NCBI GenBank assembly: GCA_963693085.1 | Contig: OY856410.1 | Span: 1,327,304,304-1,327,368,303 of the forward strand | Direction of reading: 5' to 3' | DNA length: 64,000 nucleotides | Origin: Alisma plantago-aquatica | Taxonomy: Eukaryota > Streptophyta > Magnoliopsida > Alismatales > Alismataceae | Part shown: positions 44,741 to 56,690 of the stretch, piece after piece | How the letters are laid out: each line of letters starts with the position of its first letter | Numbering within the stretch: position 1 is the stretch's first letter | Position numbers and translations under genes: made by a program | Notes under the pieces: model-generated | What the model was told of the DNA's origin: nothing | Databases searched by the model: none | Seen by the model: the letters and a program-made list of their open reading frames with translations, nothing else

Positions 44741-45906
44741 TAGAGATGGTTAATCTCTAAGTTTAGCCTTGCTTGTATTATGGTAAGATCTCCACCTTCT
44801 TGTGCTAAGACACAAGGAAGTCTTATCGTAATATAGTTTAAGGGTCGAATCCACGGGACAACGGTCTTGTTTAGAGTTAAACAAGATGGAAAACGTCTTA
44901 GTCGTGCTTAACTACTTAACGATTGATATTTAGATCGAAAGCTTGATTTGGTTGTTCAAACTAGATGCGAGGAAAGTAAAAGCAAGAAAGTAGAAACTAA
45001 GGTTGTAGACATTGATTAAAAACCACTAGGATGTTGCCGGGTTTCACACCACTACACATGGATCATAAACATGCAACATAATAAAACGACCTGCAAAGAG
45101 AATTTAATCAGCTAGTATCTTTGTAGACTTAGTTTCCTTTCGGATAACTAACTACGAGGAGTGTGGAGTATTGCAATGTCAGCTATCCCCTAACGAATGG
45201 TCACTTGCTTTGCATTACTCCTTCATTAAGTGTGTTCCTCGACCTTACCAAGGTTGCACTTTCATACGTCAACTGATTCCATTTCATAGTATGAAAGTGC
45301 AACGATGGGAGTGAGTTTACTCCACTCATGAAAGCACTCCTAGATATCGAAACAGGCATATGGTGACTACATACATCTAGAACCAACATTCAATCGATAT
45401 TCAGATCTAAGGGCACAAACGTAGACAATTCATACCAAAAGACAATAAGTAACACAAGTTGATGATCAAGCAACAAGCATTCATTAAACGATTGATGTTG
45501 AGCCAAAAAGGGGAGTATCTCTATTACAAATAGTTGAATTACAATGCATGGAATGAAAACATGGGTAGCGGGGCTACTCCCCGCACCCTAGTGAAAGAGA
45601 CTACTCGCTCATATCAAGGGCAAAGAAGGAGGCAAGAAGAGAGAGAAAGAACGTCATCTCCACGGAGGAGGGAAGGTTGAACCCTTGGTGGAGAGAGCAA
45701 AGATCTTCACACTTCGTGGCTGCTTTGATGATGGATCTTCTCTTCCCACCTTCTTTGATGTTGAGAGAGAGAAGGTAGCTTGATGATTGAATGTAGATCT
45801 CAGACCGGCAGCCTTGGGGCTAAGGATGAAGGATGGAAATGCTCTGGAACTGGAGAGGCAGCCTTTGGGAGTCTGAGAGATCTGTCCCTTGAGGTGACCC
45901 TTGGGG

Positions 45907-45920
45907 TCTTATTTATAGGC
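45907..45920 (-). promoter_or_regulatory. TATA box downstream of palindromic array
   Basis: GCCTATAAATAAGA on the minus strand, 11 bp from the 26-bp palindrome and about 55 bp from the 27-bp array. Confidence 0.5.
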
Positions 45921-45930
45921 TTAAGTTGAG

Positions 45931-45956
45931 CCCAAACGGTCTTGAGACCGTTTGGG
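45931..45956. repeat. Perfect palindrome with 2-nt centre
   Basis: The arm CCCAAACGGTCT (45931-45942) and its exact complement (45945-45956) flank the dinucleotide TG. It carries the same GGTC/GACC core as the adjacent array and may be its founding unit. Confidence 0.9.
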
Positions 45957-45975
45957 GTTCTCAAACCGTTTTCCT

Positions 45976-46405
45976 TTATGCGGTATCTGAGATCGTTTAG
46001 TCTTATGCGGTCTTGGGACCGTATGGTCTTCATGCGGTCTTGGGACCGTATGGTCTTCATGCGGTCTTGGGACCGTATGACCTTCATGCGGTCTTGGGAC
46101 CGTATGGTCTTCATGCGGTCTTGGGACCGTATGGTCTTCATGCGGTCTCGGGACCGTATGACCTTCATGCGGTCTGGGGACCGTATGGCCTTCATGCGGT
46201 CTCGGGACCGTATGGTCTTCATGCGGTCTCGGGACCGTATGACCTTCATGCGGTCTGGGGACCGTATGGCCTTCATGCGGTCTTGGGACCGTATGATCTC
46301 CATGCGGTCTTGGGACCGTATGACCTGCATGCGGTCTTGGGACCGTATGACCTTCATGCGGTCTTGGGACCGTATGACCTTCATGCGGTCTTGGGACCGT
46401 ATGGA
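45976..46405. repeat. 27-bp tandem array of hairpin units, 16 copies
   Basis: About fifteen good units and one degenerate leading unit of ATGCGGTCTTGGGACCGTATGGTCTTC type (given here as a unit of 27 bases; core GCGGTCTTGGGACC). Each unit folds back on itself (CAT.CGGTC, loop TTGG, GACCG.ATG). Variants (TTGGG, TCGGG, TGGGG; GGTCTTC, GACCTTC, GGCCTTC) recur as the pair types 7-8 and 10-11, implying higher-order duplication. Because 27 is a multiple of three, the array is open in frames on both strands. These frames (194 codons minus, 157 and 147 plus) are by-products. Confidence 0.95.
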
Positions 46406-46592
46406 GTCTTTGTAATTTTTTTGTGTTTTCCTGTAATGATAAGGAAGAGAAGTTAGTTTATTGGTATATCAGCAATAAAGTAAAAAGTTAATGATTCTAT
46501 CTAATTTATCTAAGAAAGAGTATGGAAAATAAGGGAAAACTAATAAAATAACATCACAAAGTGAGAGGTTATCAGTCGACCTTCATGCGGTC

Positions 46593-48554
46593 TCCCGCCT
46601 CTACATTCGTCCACACAGACTGCCTGAAACTCCAATCTCCTTGTCTCACAAGGAATTGGAAGGAGTCACACCCTTCTGTTGACGGACTAGTTGCCAACAC
46701 ACTCTCCTACTGCCAGTTGCAACTGCAGTTGTCTTTCCCTTGCTGTGCCTCCCTTTTCGGGTAGCACTTGCTCGGGCTCTCTCGGTTACGAAAACCAGAG
46801 AACTAAAACTTTGCAGAGCAACTGGTTGCACTGAGTTGTACTTTGAGAAGCCCCCAATACCCCTATATATATAGGAGGGTCATGGGACAGGGTTCTCCAC
46901 CCCGGGCAATGCGCGACTAAAAGCAGGAGTAGAAGGGTTTGAGATTTTCCACAAAAGCAACTAACTCGCAACTTGAACCGATCATTTCAAAATTGAAACG
47001 GTCGGTTGGGGACCTGAACTGGTCAGTTGACATCTCAACCGGTCGGTTGGGACCCATGAGCCGATCGGTTCACTCTTGAACCGGTCGTTTCGTGGTCCTG
47101 GACAGTTCCCGATCGACTTTCCTTCTTTTGTTTCTAATTGGTATCGAATACCAATCCTTGTTCCAATCAAATTGGGCAAGTGAAATGCAAGGAAAATTCT
47201 CACCAATCCTACTTTCCCAACTTGCTCGGTTGCACCAGTTGAATCGATTGTTTCAACACTTGAAGCAATCGTTTCACCCTGTGCATGAGCCAATCGACTC
47301 AACACTTGAGCCGATCGGTTCACCCAGCTCAGGCGATCGGTTCATCACATGAGTCAAACGGTTTGGAGTACAGATTGTGCAGAATCAGTCAATTACGATT
47401 TCAATCAATTCGATACTCCAATCAATATGTCCAACACCTTGAACATTAAGATATTGAGCTATCAATTAATTGAGTGTTTAATTGAACTACTAAACTCCTT
47501 TAGCAATCAATCTAAACATTGTTTGTGGACAAAACTCCTTTTCTAGGTTAAATCCTATGTGTGTGACCTTGCAGGTCCATTTCACGTTGGCAGTGAAAGT
47601 CCATAACACTTATGACTTCACAAGCAAAGAGCGGTGCCTAGTCACACATCATTGCTACCCAAGTGAAATAGAAAGTTGGAGAACAACTTTCAATCCTACA
47701 ATCCGTGAATGGTGTTACAGTGAATGTATAATTCCTTTGTCACTGATATCTCGAATGAACTCGAGGCATGGAATAGTCATCATGTCAACGTTCATTCACT
47801 TTCTTGATCTCAGAGTAGACTAGAAGAGATATGTATGACATCAATATCACATACTGATTCACACATGTGTGCACGCCTTTCTCAATCCTACTCATCAAGT
47901 GGCCATGGACATCAAACTCCCTCAAGAGGGACAAATCCCATATCTATCACTCACCCCTCAAAACCCCCATGTGTCAAAGCCACCCAATCATCACCTTTAT
48001 AACCAACCCATGTTTTAGGACTGCGTTTGATGATGTCAAAGTGTGCCCAATGACATGTGTTGAGTGTAGTGATTTCAGGTCAAAGAATCACACTCACCAC
48101 CATCACTGTGAGTACTGACTGTGACTACCATGTCATGGTTCCATGTGTCAAACTCACGGTGGGTCTGTCCGGTACACTTGTTCTCTAACAAGTACCTATG
48201 TGTTTGGTTTGATATCTCTATATCATGACTAATGAGATTCTGTCATCAACCAACACCACAATCTAGTCTTGTGTATCATTTCTATCTATCTACCTTACAC
48301 AATGACATCCGACTAGGGACATAACAAGAATGTACAAACTCTTAGCATCTGTATGATCTCATCGTTCAGGTCCTGAACCTGAAGGCATACGTCATTGAGT
48401 ACTGTCATTCTCTAGACATTCAATCTGTTCTATCACTATCTCATATGACTGAACCAGAAAGAATTGGAAGCTTGCCTTTGATGTTTATCAAATCAATCTT
48501 AGTGTATCCCACCAATCATCCTATGATTGGCTCTCAGGGCATACATACCAACAG
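46593..48554 (-). repeat. Copia LTR (family B), minus orientation, truncated
   Basis: Ends at GGGCATACATACCAACA (48554). On the minus strand it therefore starts TGTTGGTATGTATGCCC, identical to the LTR start at 53982. It follows that LTR in inverted order through the GTGTGTGACC block (about 47555), the palindromic cluster (46975-47345), the TATA box (about 46863-46874) and the leader (46600-46800). The far end is lost where it meets the 27-bp repeat motif near 46593. No copia interior follows at 48555. Confidence 0.75.
46975..47345. repeat. Cluster of CCGATCGG-type palindromes in LTR
   Basis: Repeated short units such as TGAACCGGTCGGTT, GAGCCGATCGGTTCAC and ATCAATCGTTTCA. The perfect palindrome CCGATCGG occurs at 47061-47068 and 47311-47318. 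The matching cluster in the inverted LTR is at 55150-55480. Confidence 0.8.
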
Positions 48555-49440
48555 ATAGTATTGATGTCTTCTTGGTGGTACTAACTTATTGAATGCCTCA
48601 CTGGATCATTACCACTGACAATTAGATGGAGAAGATCTTGTCTGTCAGATCACACATCCACAAATTCTATGTTTTCAAATATAAGTACCGCCAACTGTTG
48701 TGTCGATGGTACCAAGCTACATTTTAACCATCTTGGTTGAAAATGTTGCTTGCACTGACTTTATGGGTCGGTGGTACTCAGTTATTATTATTTTTGGTAC
48801 TCTCAAGTGACGCCTCCATATCTCGAACCTGGAGCATCGTCAGGTGTCGGTGCTACCAATGTGGTGTTGTTAGTACAGAGCCTACACCGGATATCTGGGT
48901 CTGGCTCTACCAGGAATCAGTTCCATTGACTTGGTTGTTGGTGGTACCAAGTGGCTCTTCAACCTTTACTGTTGATTTTAAATGAAATCTCGATTCCACT
49001 AAAAGTGTTATCAGTGGTACAGACTTGCCCTTTAAATTTCCCTGTTGATTTTTGCTTCAATCTAGATGCCACCGAAAGGTTGTCAATAGTACCGATTTTC
49101 TATCGTCTGCACACCAAACAAAAAGAATCAAGGAACCTTTTTTACATGAAAAACTATTGAATAGTTAGAGTGCAAATTATAATCATGAAAACTCTTGAAA
49201 AATGTGAAAAACAAAATCTAAAGCATGATAAAATAAAATTGGGTTGCCTCCATATAAGCACCCTTGTTTTACATCATATGGTTGACGATAAGATCATGCA
49301 AAATGTCATTGAAGCTCAAGGAGCTTCAACTCATTCCCCTCATGTCTCAAGTCTCCCCCATAGTAGTGTTTCAATTTCTAACCATTTAAAAGAAATGGAT
49401 CAAATCCATCACTAATATCCACTTCTCCATGAAGGAATTC
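48555..49440 (-). repeat. Probable truncated 3' LTR of Athila-type element
   Basis: Lies downstream (minus sense) of the integrase relic and carries repeated GGTGGTACCAAG-like motifs between 48700 and 49040 (perfect GGTACC at 48708-48713 and 48943-48948). It breaks off at the copia LTR at 48554, before any TATA box. LTR status is inferred from position. Confidence 0.4.
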
Positions 49441-49495
49441 CTTAACCAACTCAAATAGACCACTCCATCTAAATCTTAATTTTCCCAGACGTTGT

Positions 49496-50300
49496 TCATC
49501 CTAAAATTTGAATGGAAGAACTTTTTGTCCTAGAGTAAACATTATGAAATATATGTCGGTCATGGACTTTCTTGCTTCTGTCCTTATATATCCTCGAGCT
49601 TTCATAGACATCTAACTTAATCTCATCAAATTCATTGAGCTCCAACATGCATTTCTTTCCTGCAACATCAACAATACAGTTCAACTTTATTAAAGCTCAC
49701 TTGGCTTTGTTGTCCAACTCTAAAGGTAAATCACGTGCTCTCTCAGAAACCAGTCTAAATGGAGTTGTCCCAATGGGTGTTTTATAGGTTGTCCTTTATG
49801 CCCAAACAACGTTATTTAATTGCATGATCCAATTGGTCCAATTGGTTGAAACTGTTTTTTCCTAAAATCTTCTTAATATCTTTATTAGAGACCTGAACTT
49901 GACCTTGAGTCTGGGGATGGTACGGGGTTCCTACTCTATGCCTCACTCCATAAGTAATCAATAAAGATTTGAACTTCTTATTAGTGAAGTGATATCCCCC
50001 ATCACTTATCATCACTCATGGCACTTCAAACCTATGAAAAATATAGTCCTTTACAAATTTGCAAACAACATGTGCATCGTTGGTGCTGGTTGGAATTGCT
50101 TCCAACAACTTACACACGTAGTCAACTACAAGTAAAATATATAAATTGGAATTAGATGACATGAAAGGTCTCATAAAATGTATTCCCCATAAATCAAAAA
50201 CCTCAACCTCCTGAAAAATGTTTAGGAGAATTTTGTGTCTCCTAGATATATTTCCTGCTCACTGACATGCATCACAATTAAACACAAAATTATAGGCATG
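49496..50300 (-). pseudogene. Athila-type integrase relic
   Basis: Minus-strand pieces in order: CDACQ..GNISRR (end of the HHCC zinc domain, about 50290), WGIHFM.PF...LYILLVVDYV (first catalytic region), [15 protein letters not shown] (second catalytic Asp, about 50010), and [30 protein letters not shown], with the DDE glutamate in the QVQVSN block replaced by Gln. The C-terminal piece is LNEFDEIKLDVYESSRIYKD (49496-49684). Stops interrupt the frame. The sequence is of the Ty3/gypsy Athila type. Confidence 0.8.
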
Positions 50301-50599
50301 TCCAAATGACAAAGAAACCACTTTCTAACACTTTGTTCGATGTCCTGGTGATAGCATGATGTCCCCCAGAGGGTATAGAGTGATAATGAGCCAATATGCT
50401 CTCAAACACACAATCAAGCACACACTTCCTTAAGATCCCATCCCTAATTGTTTGAGCAATATTGGGTCATCCCACACATAGAATCTCAAATAGTGGAAAA
50501 TTTTCTTTTTCTCAATCTTTTGAAAACTTGCAACATGCCAAGTATTTCACAATATTTATAAATTATGGGTCTTTATATTTCATTGCGAACAACTGCTTA

Positions 50600-52148
50600 T
50601 CAGGGAACTCCTCAACAATGGGAATTTCTAAGTCTTTCTCATCTACTCTTTCCGACCTAGACAAATGATTGGCTATAACATTTTTTATACTTTCCTTATC
50701 CTTGATTTATATATATAATTCCTATAGTAGAAAAATGCATCTTATCAATCTAGGTTTGGCATCTATCTTATGCAAAAGATATTTTATCCCTACATGGTCA
50801 GTCCACACTATAACCCTTTCCCCAATCCAATATTGGTGAAAGTTTTGAAAAGCAAACACCTCGGCCAAAAGATCTTTTTCGGTATAGTGTATTTGAGTTG
50901 GGCGTCATTAAGGGATTTTGATGCATAATAACTAACAATGGGTTTTTTTTCTTGTGTCATCCTAGAACTGCCCCTACTACACAGTCTGATGCCTCACACA
51001 TGAGCTCAAAAGGTTGGCTCCAATATGGAGCATGTACCACATGTGCAGAGACTAGTTTCTCATTCAACACCTCAAAAGCCTTCAAACATCACTCATTGTA
51101 ACTAAACTCAACATATTTCTTATAACAACTCAAAAAATGGACTTATAATCTTCAAAAAATCGTTTATAAAATGTCGATAAAGCCAATGCGTCCTAGAAAA
51201 ATCCTAACACCTTTCACCGACGATGGAGGAGGGAGCTTAGATCACTTCAATTTTTACCGAATCAACTTCCATTCCTCTATTGGACACCTTGTTTCCTAAA
51301 ACTATCCCTTCACTTACCATCATGTGGCATTCCTCCCAATTCAACACTAGGTGAGTGTCCTCATACCTTTGTAAAAGTTTGTCAAGGTTGTCAAGACAAT
51401 CTTCAAATGACTATCCATACACCAAAAAATCGTCCATAAAAACCTCTAAACAATGATCTACCATGTCTGAGAAAATACAAAGCATACATCTGTAAAAACT
51501 AGTTGGTCCATTACAAAGGCCAAAGGTCATCCAACAATATATGAACGTGCCATAAGGAAAAGTGAAGGTACACTTCTCTTGGTCTTGTGGCTCAATAGAA
51601 ATCTGCTCATACCCGAAATACTTGTATAGAAAATAAAAATGATAACAATCAGTGAGCCGCTCTAGTATTTGATAAATAAAGGAAGTGGAAAATGGTCTTT
51701 AAGGGTGGTGGCGTTCAATCGGTGATAATCAATACATAAACACCACCAGGTCACCAATATAGTAGAGATCAACTCACTCACTAGATTTTTTATGACCGCT
51801 ATTCCCCATTTCTTAAGAACAACCTAGGTTTGACTAAACCAATTAGAATAAGATATTGCATAAATTATACTTGCTGATAGAAGCTTTACTACCTGCTTCT
51901 TCACAACCTTAATCATGATTTGGTTGAGACGTCGTTGAGGTAGAACTATCAATTTTAGCTCCTTCTTCAATTATGATATTCTTCTGGCAGAAACTAGGGG
52001 ATATCCCCTTGATTTCTACAATAGACCACCCAAATGCTGCTCGGTGGTTCTTCAGCACCACAACCAGTTGCTCCTCCTCATGCACTCTCAATGAAGCTAA
52101 AATGATGATGGGAAGGCTCACATGTGCTGCCAAGAAAATGTCCTTCAA
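50600..52148 (-). pseudogene. Athila-type reverse transcriptase / RNase H relic
   Basis: The clearest piece (51909-52148) reads VVLKNHRAAFGWSIVEIKGI, then SPSFCQK.I..EEGAK. This is the segment that precedes the RT fingers in Athila elements (KAIGW.IADIKGISPS.C). To the left, RT and RNase H coding is recognisable only as short pieces among many stops. The order gag-RT-integrase on the minus strand is correct for Ty3/gypsy. Confidence 0.65.
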
Positions 52149-52299
52149 ATGCGGTGGAAGCGACTTCAGCTCAAGCTTTGGGGGACATCACAATGATGGG
52201 ATTAATAGTGACAGAGGTGGCCCAAAATCTTCATAGTACCTGGTGTAGAAACATGATAATGTGTTCAAAAACATAACATACTCCTCCAAAGAATGAAAA

Positions 52300-52953
52300 A
52301 AAGTGTAATCATACACCACATTCGTGATCCAAGGCTCTAGTGGTAGTTGTGGATATTCTTGGGAAAGAGTGAAGGATGTCGCCTCCTCAGTATTTCAATA
52401 CATTTATCAACGAAGCCTCCTTATAGTATGTTCAATTATATCCATTGACAAATTCTATTCTACACCTGCATCATGCCATGAGACATATCTAGAAAAGGCT
52501 TTCCTAGTTGGCCATAAAGGTCAATCACATAATGAAGGGACTTCATTAACATGTTTTGGAATCTCTCCCACACCTTGAAATGTGACTCTTCTATATGTTG
52601 TTTGAAGTTATAGATCTTCCCCCAACTAGCTCACTTGTCTTTTGGGATGGAAAATAGCGTTCAAAGAAAATATCGATCAATTGGTCCCAGGTTTCTATAG
52701 ATTCTAGAGGAAGACTTAGAAACCACACTTTAACTTTATCTTACAATGAGTAAGAGAATAATTTTAGATATTTCACTATCTTCAGGACCCAGTCAATCTT
52801 CAACATGTAACTACTTTCCACAAAGTTATTGATGTGCACTATCAGATCTTCCATATTTTGGTCATGAAATGATCGAGATTTTATTAATGCCACCAGTCCG
52901 GGATCAATTTTATAACTTACCACATTTACTTCTTGACTTTTTGTCAATCCCAC
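52300..52953 (-). pseudogene. Athila-type gag relic
   Basis: The piece at 52741-52953 contains YKIDPGLVALIKSRSFHDQN and HINNFVESS, then KYLKLFSYSL. It parallels the Athila Gag pattern (I.PGL..LVQ..F.G...EDP..HL..FV..C, then LRLFPFSL). Further frames to the left are broken. It lies about 370 bp inside the PBS. Confidence 0.6.
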
Positions 52954-53315
52954 ATTTTATCAATCCCAACTATTTTCTCCTCAACTACTACATTACCATC
53001 ACCCAAAATTGTAGCTTCTAGTTGTATTGCTTCTATTGGTGGGGTTTAGGGAAGTCCTACCTCATAATCACTATACTCATGTGCTTTGTGATGGAGTTCC
53101 TCTTTGCTAAAGCAAGGCAGGGTTGACTCTCTGTAATAAGTGGTCCTTGTGTGACCCATGTATTAGCTCCTACAAATAATTGATGAATTTGAGAACTAGA
53201 TACAATTGATTAAATGAAAAAATAATTTACATCTTAATAATAATGACAAGAGAAAAATAAAAAAATTATGGCATAGAGTGGACAGTCACAACACTCGTAG
53301 TGCTGGATTACCATG

Positions 53316-53333
53316 TCGTCGGCAATGACGCCA
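53316..53333 (-). other. Degenerate PBS of Athila-type element
   Basis: The minus strand reads TTGGCGTCATTGCCGACGA, close to the tRNA-Asp-type PBS TGGCGCCGTTGCCGGGGA seen in Athila/Tat elements. The 5' LTR would lie to the right (53334-53981) until cut by the copia LTR. Confidence 0.6.
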
Positions 53334-53981
53334 AAAACTTGATGAATGTTTATTACATGTATTAAATGCAAGTGTACATATCACAATAATATAGGCTACA
53401 GAAGGCCTGGATATCGAACTTGGGGAAATGTGAATCCAAATACTACTACTAACAATGTCTTGATCAACTAGACCTATTAAAAAAGATAATCGAGTGAAAT
53501 TTATTAATTGCAAGAATTAAAACTAAATAACTGAGGTTTTGATCATAAATGGAATGCATTCCCTAGGAATATAGTTTCACCATGGTTTATAATGCAATTA
53601 ATAGTACTTATCAAAATTTAGTTCTCGTAACCTTGGACCAAGGGACATGTAGAAACAATTACCTACTCTCGTAGTGTAATCCACTATGCAATCTAATACA
53701 AACCCCACTCTCTTAAAGATTTAATTATTAGCTAGGTGCTTTAACAAATCCTATAGGCTATACCTTTTATAGTAATAATCCCTCTCTCAAGGCACGGTCT
53801 AATCTATATAAATCTATGATTTATCCATCACTTAATCCCTTTCTCAAAGCAATTGAAGGTCTACAAAATCAACTATGGCGATCAAGCATAGATAATTCAT
53901 TAAGAAATCATAGAGTATGTTCCAAAATTAGGAAAAACATATATATTAACTCATAATGTCAAGTACAACCCATAACCAGTC
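53334..53981 (-). repeat. Remnant of Athila 5' LTR
   Basis: Non-coding sequence between the PBS and the copia LTR start. It includes the retroelement-type phrase GATATCGAACTTGGGGAAATG. LTR identity is inferred from position. Confidence 0.4.
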
Positions 53982-55149
53982 TGTTGGTATGTATGCCCTG
54001 AGAGACAATCATATAATGATTTGGATTGGGATACATTATGATTGAATTGATAAATATCAAAGGCAAGCTTCTAATTTATTCTGGTTCAATCAGTTATGTG
54101 ATAATGATAGAATATAATGCATGTCTAGAGAATGATAGTACTCAATGATGTATGTCTTCAGGTTGAGGACTTGAAGAATGAGATAATACAGATGCTAAGA
54201 GTTTGTACATTCTTGTTTTATCCCTAGTCGAATGTCAATGTGGAAGGTTGGTAGACAACAATGACACAAAAAGACTAGAGTGTCTGTTGGTTGATGACAG
54301 AGTCTATATGTCATGATATGTGGTACCAAACCAAGCACATAGATACATGTTTGAGAATAGTGTATCAGATAGACCCACCGTGAGAGTGACACATGCAACC
54401 ATGACATGGTAGTCACACTCAGCTCTCACATGATGTAGTGATTGTGATTCTTAGACTTAAAATCACATCACTCATCACATGTCATTGGGTGCACTTTGAC
54501 ATCACCAAACGCGGTCCTGAAATATGGATTGTTATAAAGGTGATGATTGAGTGACTTTGACCCATGGGGTTTTGACTGTGACTGATAGATATGGGATTTG
54601 TCCCTCCTAAGGGAGTTTGATGTCCATGGCCACTTGATAAGCAAGACTGAGAAAGGCATGCACATGCACGTGTGAGTCAATATGTGATATTTATGGCACA
54701 CATATCTCAGACAATCTGCTTTGGATCAAGGAACATGAATGAACATTGAAAGGATGACAGCTCCATGCCTTGAGTTCATTCAGGATATCAGAGACAAAGG
54801 AATTATACATTCATTGGAACACCAATCAAAGATTGTAGGATTGAAAGTTGTTCTCCAACTTTCCTTCACTTGGGTAGCACTGATGTGCGACTAGGCACAG
54901 CTCTTTGCTTGTGATGTCATAAGATAGTTATGGACATTCACTGCCAATGTGAAATGGGACCTATAGGGTCACACACAAAGGATTTACCTAGAAGAGGAGT
55001 TTATCCATGAATGATGTTTGGATTGATTACTAAAGGTTTTTAGGTACTGAATCAAACATTCAATAAATTGATTGACTCAGAATCATCAAGTTCAAGTGTT
55101 GAACTAACTGATTTGAGTGTCGAATTGAGAACTACATTGACTATGTTCT

Positions 55150-55480
55150 ACACAATCTGGACCACCAACCGACCGGTTTACTGGGTGAACCGATCATCTC
55201 ATGGTCAGTGAGACAACCGGTTCACTTGGTGAACCGATCGGTTTGACTGGACCAAACGAGCAAGGTTGGGTTGTCATGATTTGTGAGAAAAAGTTTTCTA
55301 TTTCACTTGTTCAATTCAATTGCGAGAAGAATTAATCTTTGCATTAATTAGAAATGAATAAGGAAAGTCAATTGGAGGCAAGTTCGGGAAGTGAACCGAC
55401 GGTTCACTAAGTGAACTGACCAGCTCACACTCCCAACCGATCAGTTTGTTTGTCAAACGACCAGTTCGGCTGTCATAGCG
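55150..55480. repeat. Cluster of CCGATCGG/ACCGGT palindromes in LTR
   Basis: Repeated units such as ACCGACCGGTTTAC, GTGAACCGATCGGTTTGAC and CCAACCGATCAGTTTG. The perfect CCGATCGG is at 55234-55241. The cluster ends about 55 bp before the TATA box. Confidence 0.8.
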
Positions 55481-55534
55481 CAATCAGTTCATGGAAATTC
55501 GAGACCCTTCTACTCCCACTGACCCTAACCCCTT

Positions 55535-55544
55535 CTATATATAG
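55535..55544 (+). promoter_or_regulatory. TATA box of copia LTR (family B)
   Basis: CTATATATAG, followed by GGGCTATCGGGGGCTTCTC where transcription would start. The inverted LTR has the same arrangement at about 46863-46874. Confidence 0.6.
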
Positions 55545-56059
55545 AGGGCTATCGGGGGCTTCTCAGACAACACAACTCAAAACATCAATTGTAGTTTTTG
55601 TCCTCTCTAGTTGTGGTAACCGAGAGAGCCCAAGCAAGTTCTATCCGTCCAGGGAGGAACAACGAGGGAAAGACAACTGTAGAAAAGCAACTGATTGTGA
55701 GAGAGTGTGTCGGTGACTAGTATGCTGATATAAGGGGATGACTCCTTCTAGTGTCCTATGGGATATGACGACTAGAGTTCCCGGTGGTCTGTGTGGACTA
55801 TCTATAGAGGTGGGAGGTTTCTACCGCTCAGGAAGATGACTGTCAACCGTAGTCTGGGTCAGGACCAGGAGCTGCACAGACATTATCAAAGACCTCACTA
55901 GCTGTGAGGTATTGTCACTGAGCAAGCCTTATGAACAGGTACACCTTGCTAAAACCATCATTCCTATTTCATAGTCATTGATGCGATCGGTGGTTATGGT
56001 TTTGTGGTGAGAGAAATTTTTTGTTTCCACTATCTTCTCCCTCATCTAAAACCCGATAG

Positions 56060-56072
56060 TGTTATCAGAGCC
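56060..56072 (+). other. Copia primer binding site
   Basis: TGTTATCAGAGCC, one base off TGGTATCAGAGCC, the initiator-tRNA-Met PBS of plant copia elements. Confidence 0.8.
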
Positions 56073-56479
56073 ACATCAACGTACTGTGTTTTAGGATAAT
56101 CGATATGATCAATTTTTTGTTTTACCATCTTTTATTTATTGTATATGATGCAAATATTTAATTGGCTAAATGTGAATATCTTATTAATACCCCATGATCC
56201 CAAACTAAATATATACATATATGATATGGTATATATTTGCAAATGATACACGACGCTCAAAATGGTTTTGATGGTGGATGTGTAGCGTGGTTATGGCCTA
56301 TATGTGCTTGGTTGGTTGTGGTTGTTTGCATCTTGGTTTTTGCACCGAGCCTTCTTCTTCTTTTCCTGATGTAACTTGATATAACTCGAGATTCTCTTCT
56401 ACCTTTGCTCCCCCAGAATGTAACTCGGGGTTTCCCAAAGTTTATGTAAAAGTAGGATAGTTTATTTCCAGTTACGTAG

Positions 56480-56690
56480 AAGACTGGGAGGAGCCCAGAT
56501 GAGCGACTGGAGGTGCAAGACGATCGGCTGGAGGTGCCAATCGGTCAGTTGGTGGGCCGAGACGACTGACTGATGGTGCAGCTGGAGGCCTGACGAGGAG
56601 TAGACGGCCTGACGAACCGACCGTCTGGAGGAGCCAGACGATCGGTTGGAGACAACCAACTGACCATCCAGGAGGTGAGATGATCAATCG
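56480..56690. repeat. GACTGGAGG-type degenerate repeats in copia leader
   Basis: Repeats of GACGATCGGCTGGAGGTGCC-like units, again with GATCGG cores, downstream of the PBS. They are distinct in spacing from the LTR cluster. Confidence 0.65.

Larger units (their letters stand above)
44748..46573 (-). repeat. LTR-like end of a gypsy-type element (right)
   Basis: Its layout is parallel to 41035-42383. On the minus strand it starts TGATAACCTCTCACTTTG at about 46573, followed by a palindromic repeat array (46405-45931), a TATA box (45920-45907) and a long transcribed part ending beside the PBS-like site at about 44745. It includes the retroelement phrase GGTCGAATCCACGGGAC (about 44853). The sequence is not close to the left LTR-like region, so these may be two related families. 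Confidence 0.45.
53982..56055 (+). repeat. Copia LTR (family B), plus orientation, 5' LTR
   Basis: Starts TGTTGGTATGTATGCCC at 53982 and ends shortly before the PBS at 56060. It carries a palindromic cluster (55150-55480), a TATA box (55535-55544) and a transcribed leader up to about 56050. It is an inverted relative of 46593-48554. The exact 3' end is uncertain by about 10 bp. Confidence 0.75.

Noticed and set aside
45800..46456. Long open frames on both strands across the 27-bp array, as candidate repetitive proteins.
   Set aside because: The period of 27 keeps every frame open by arithmetic; there is no start context, domain or composition supporting a protein.
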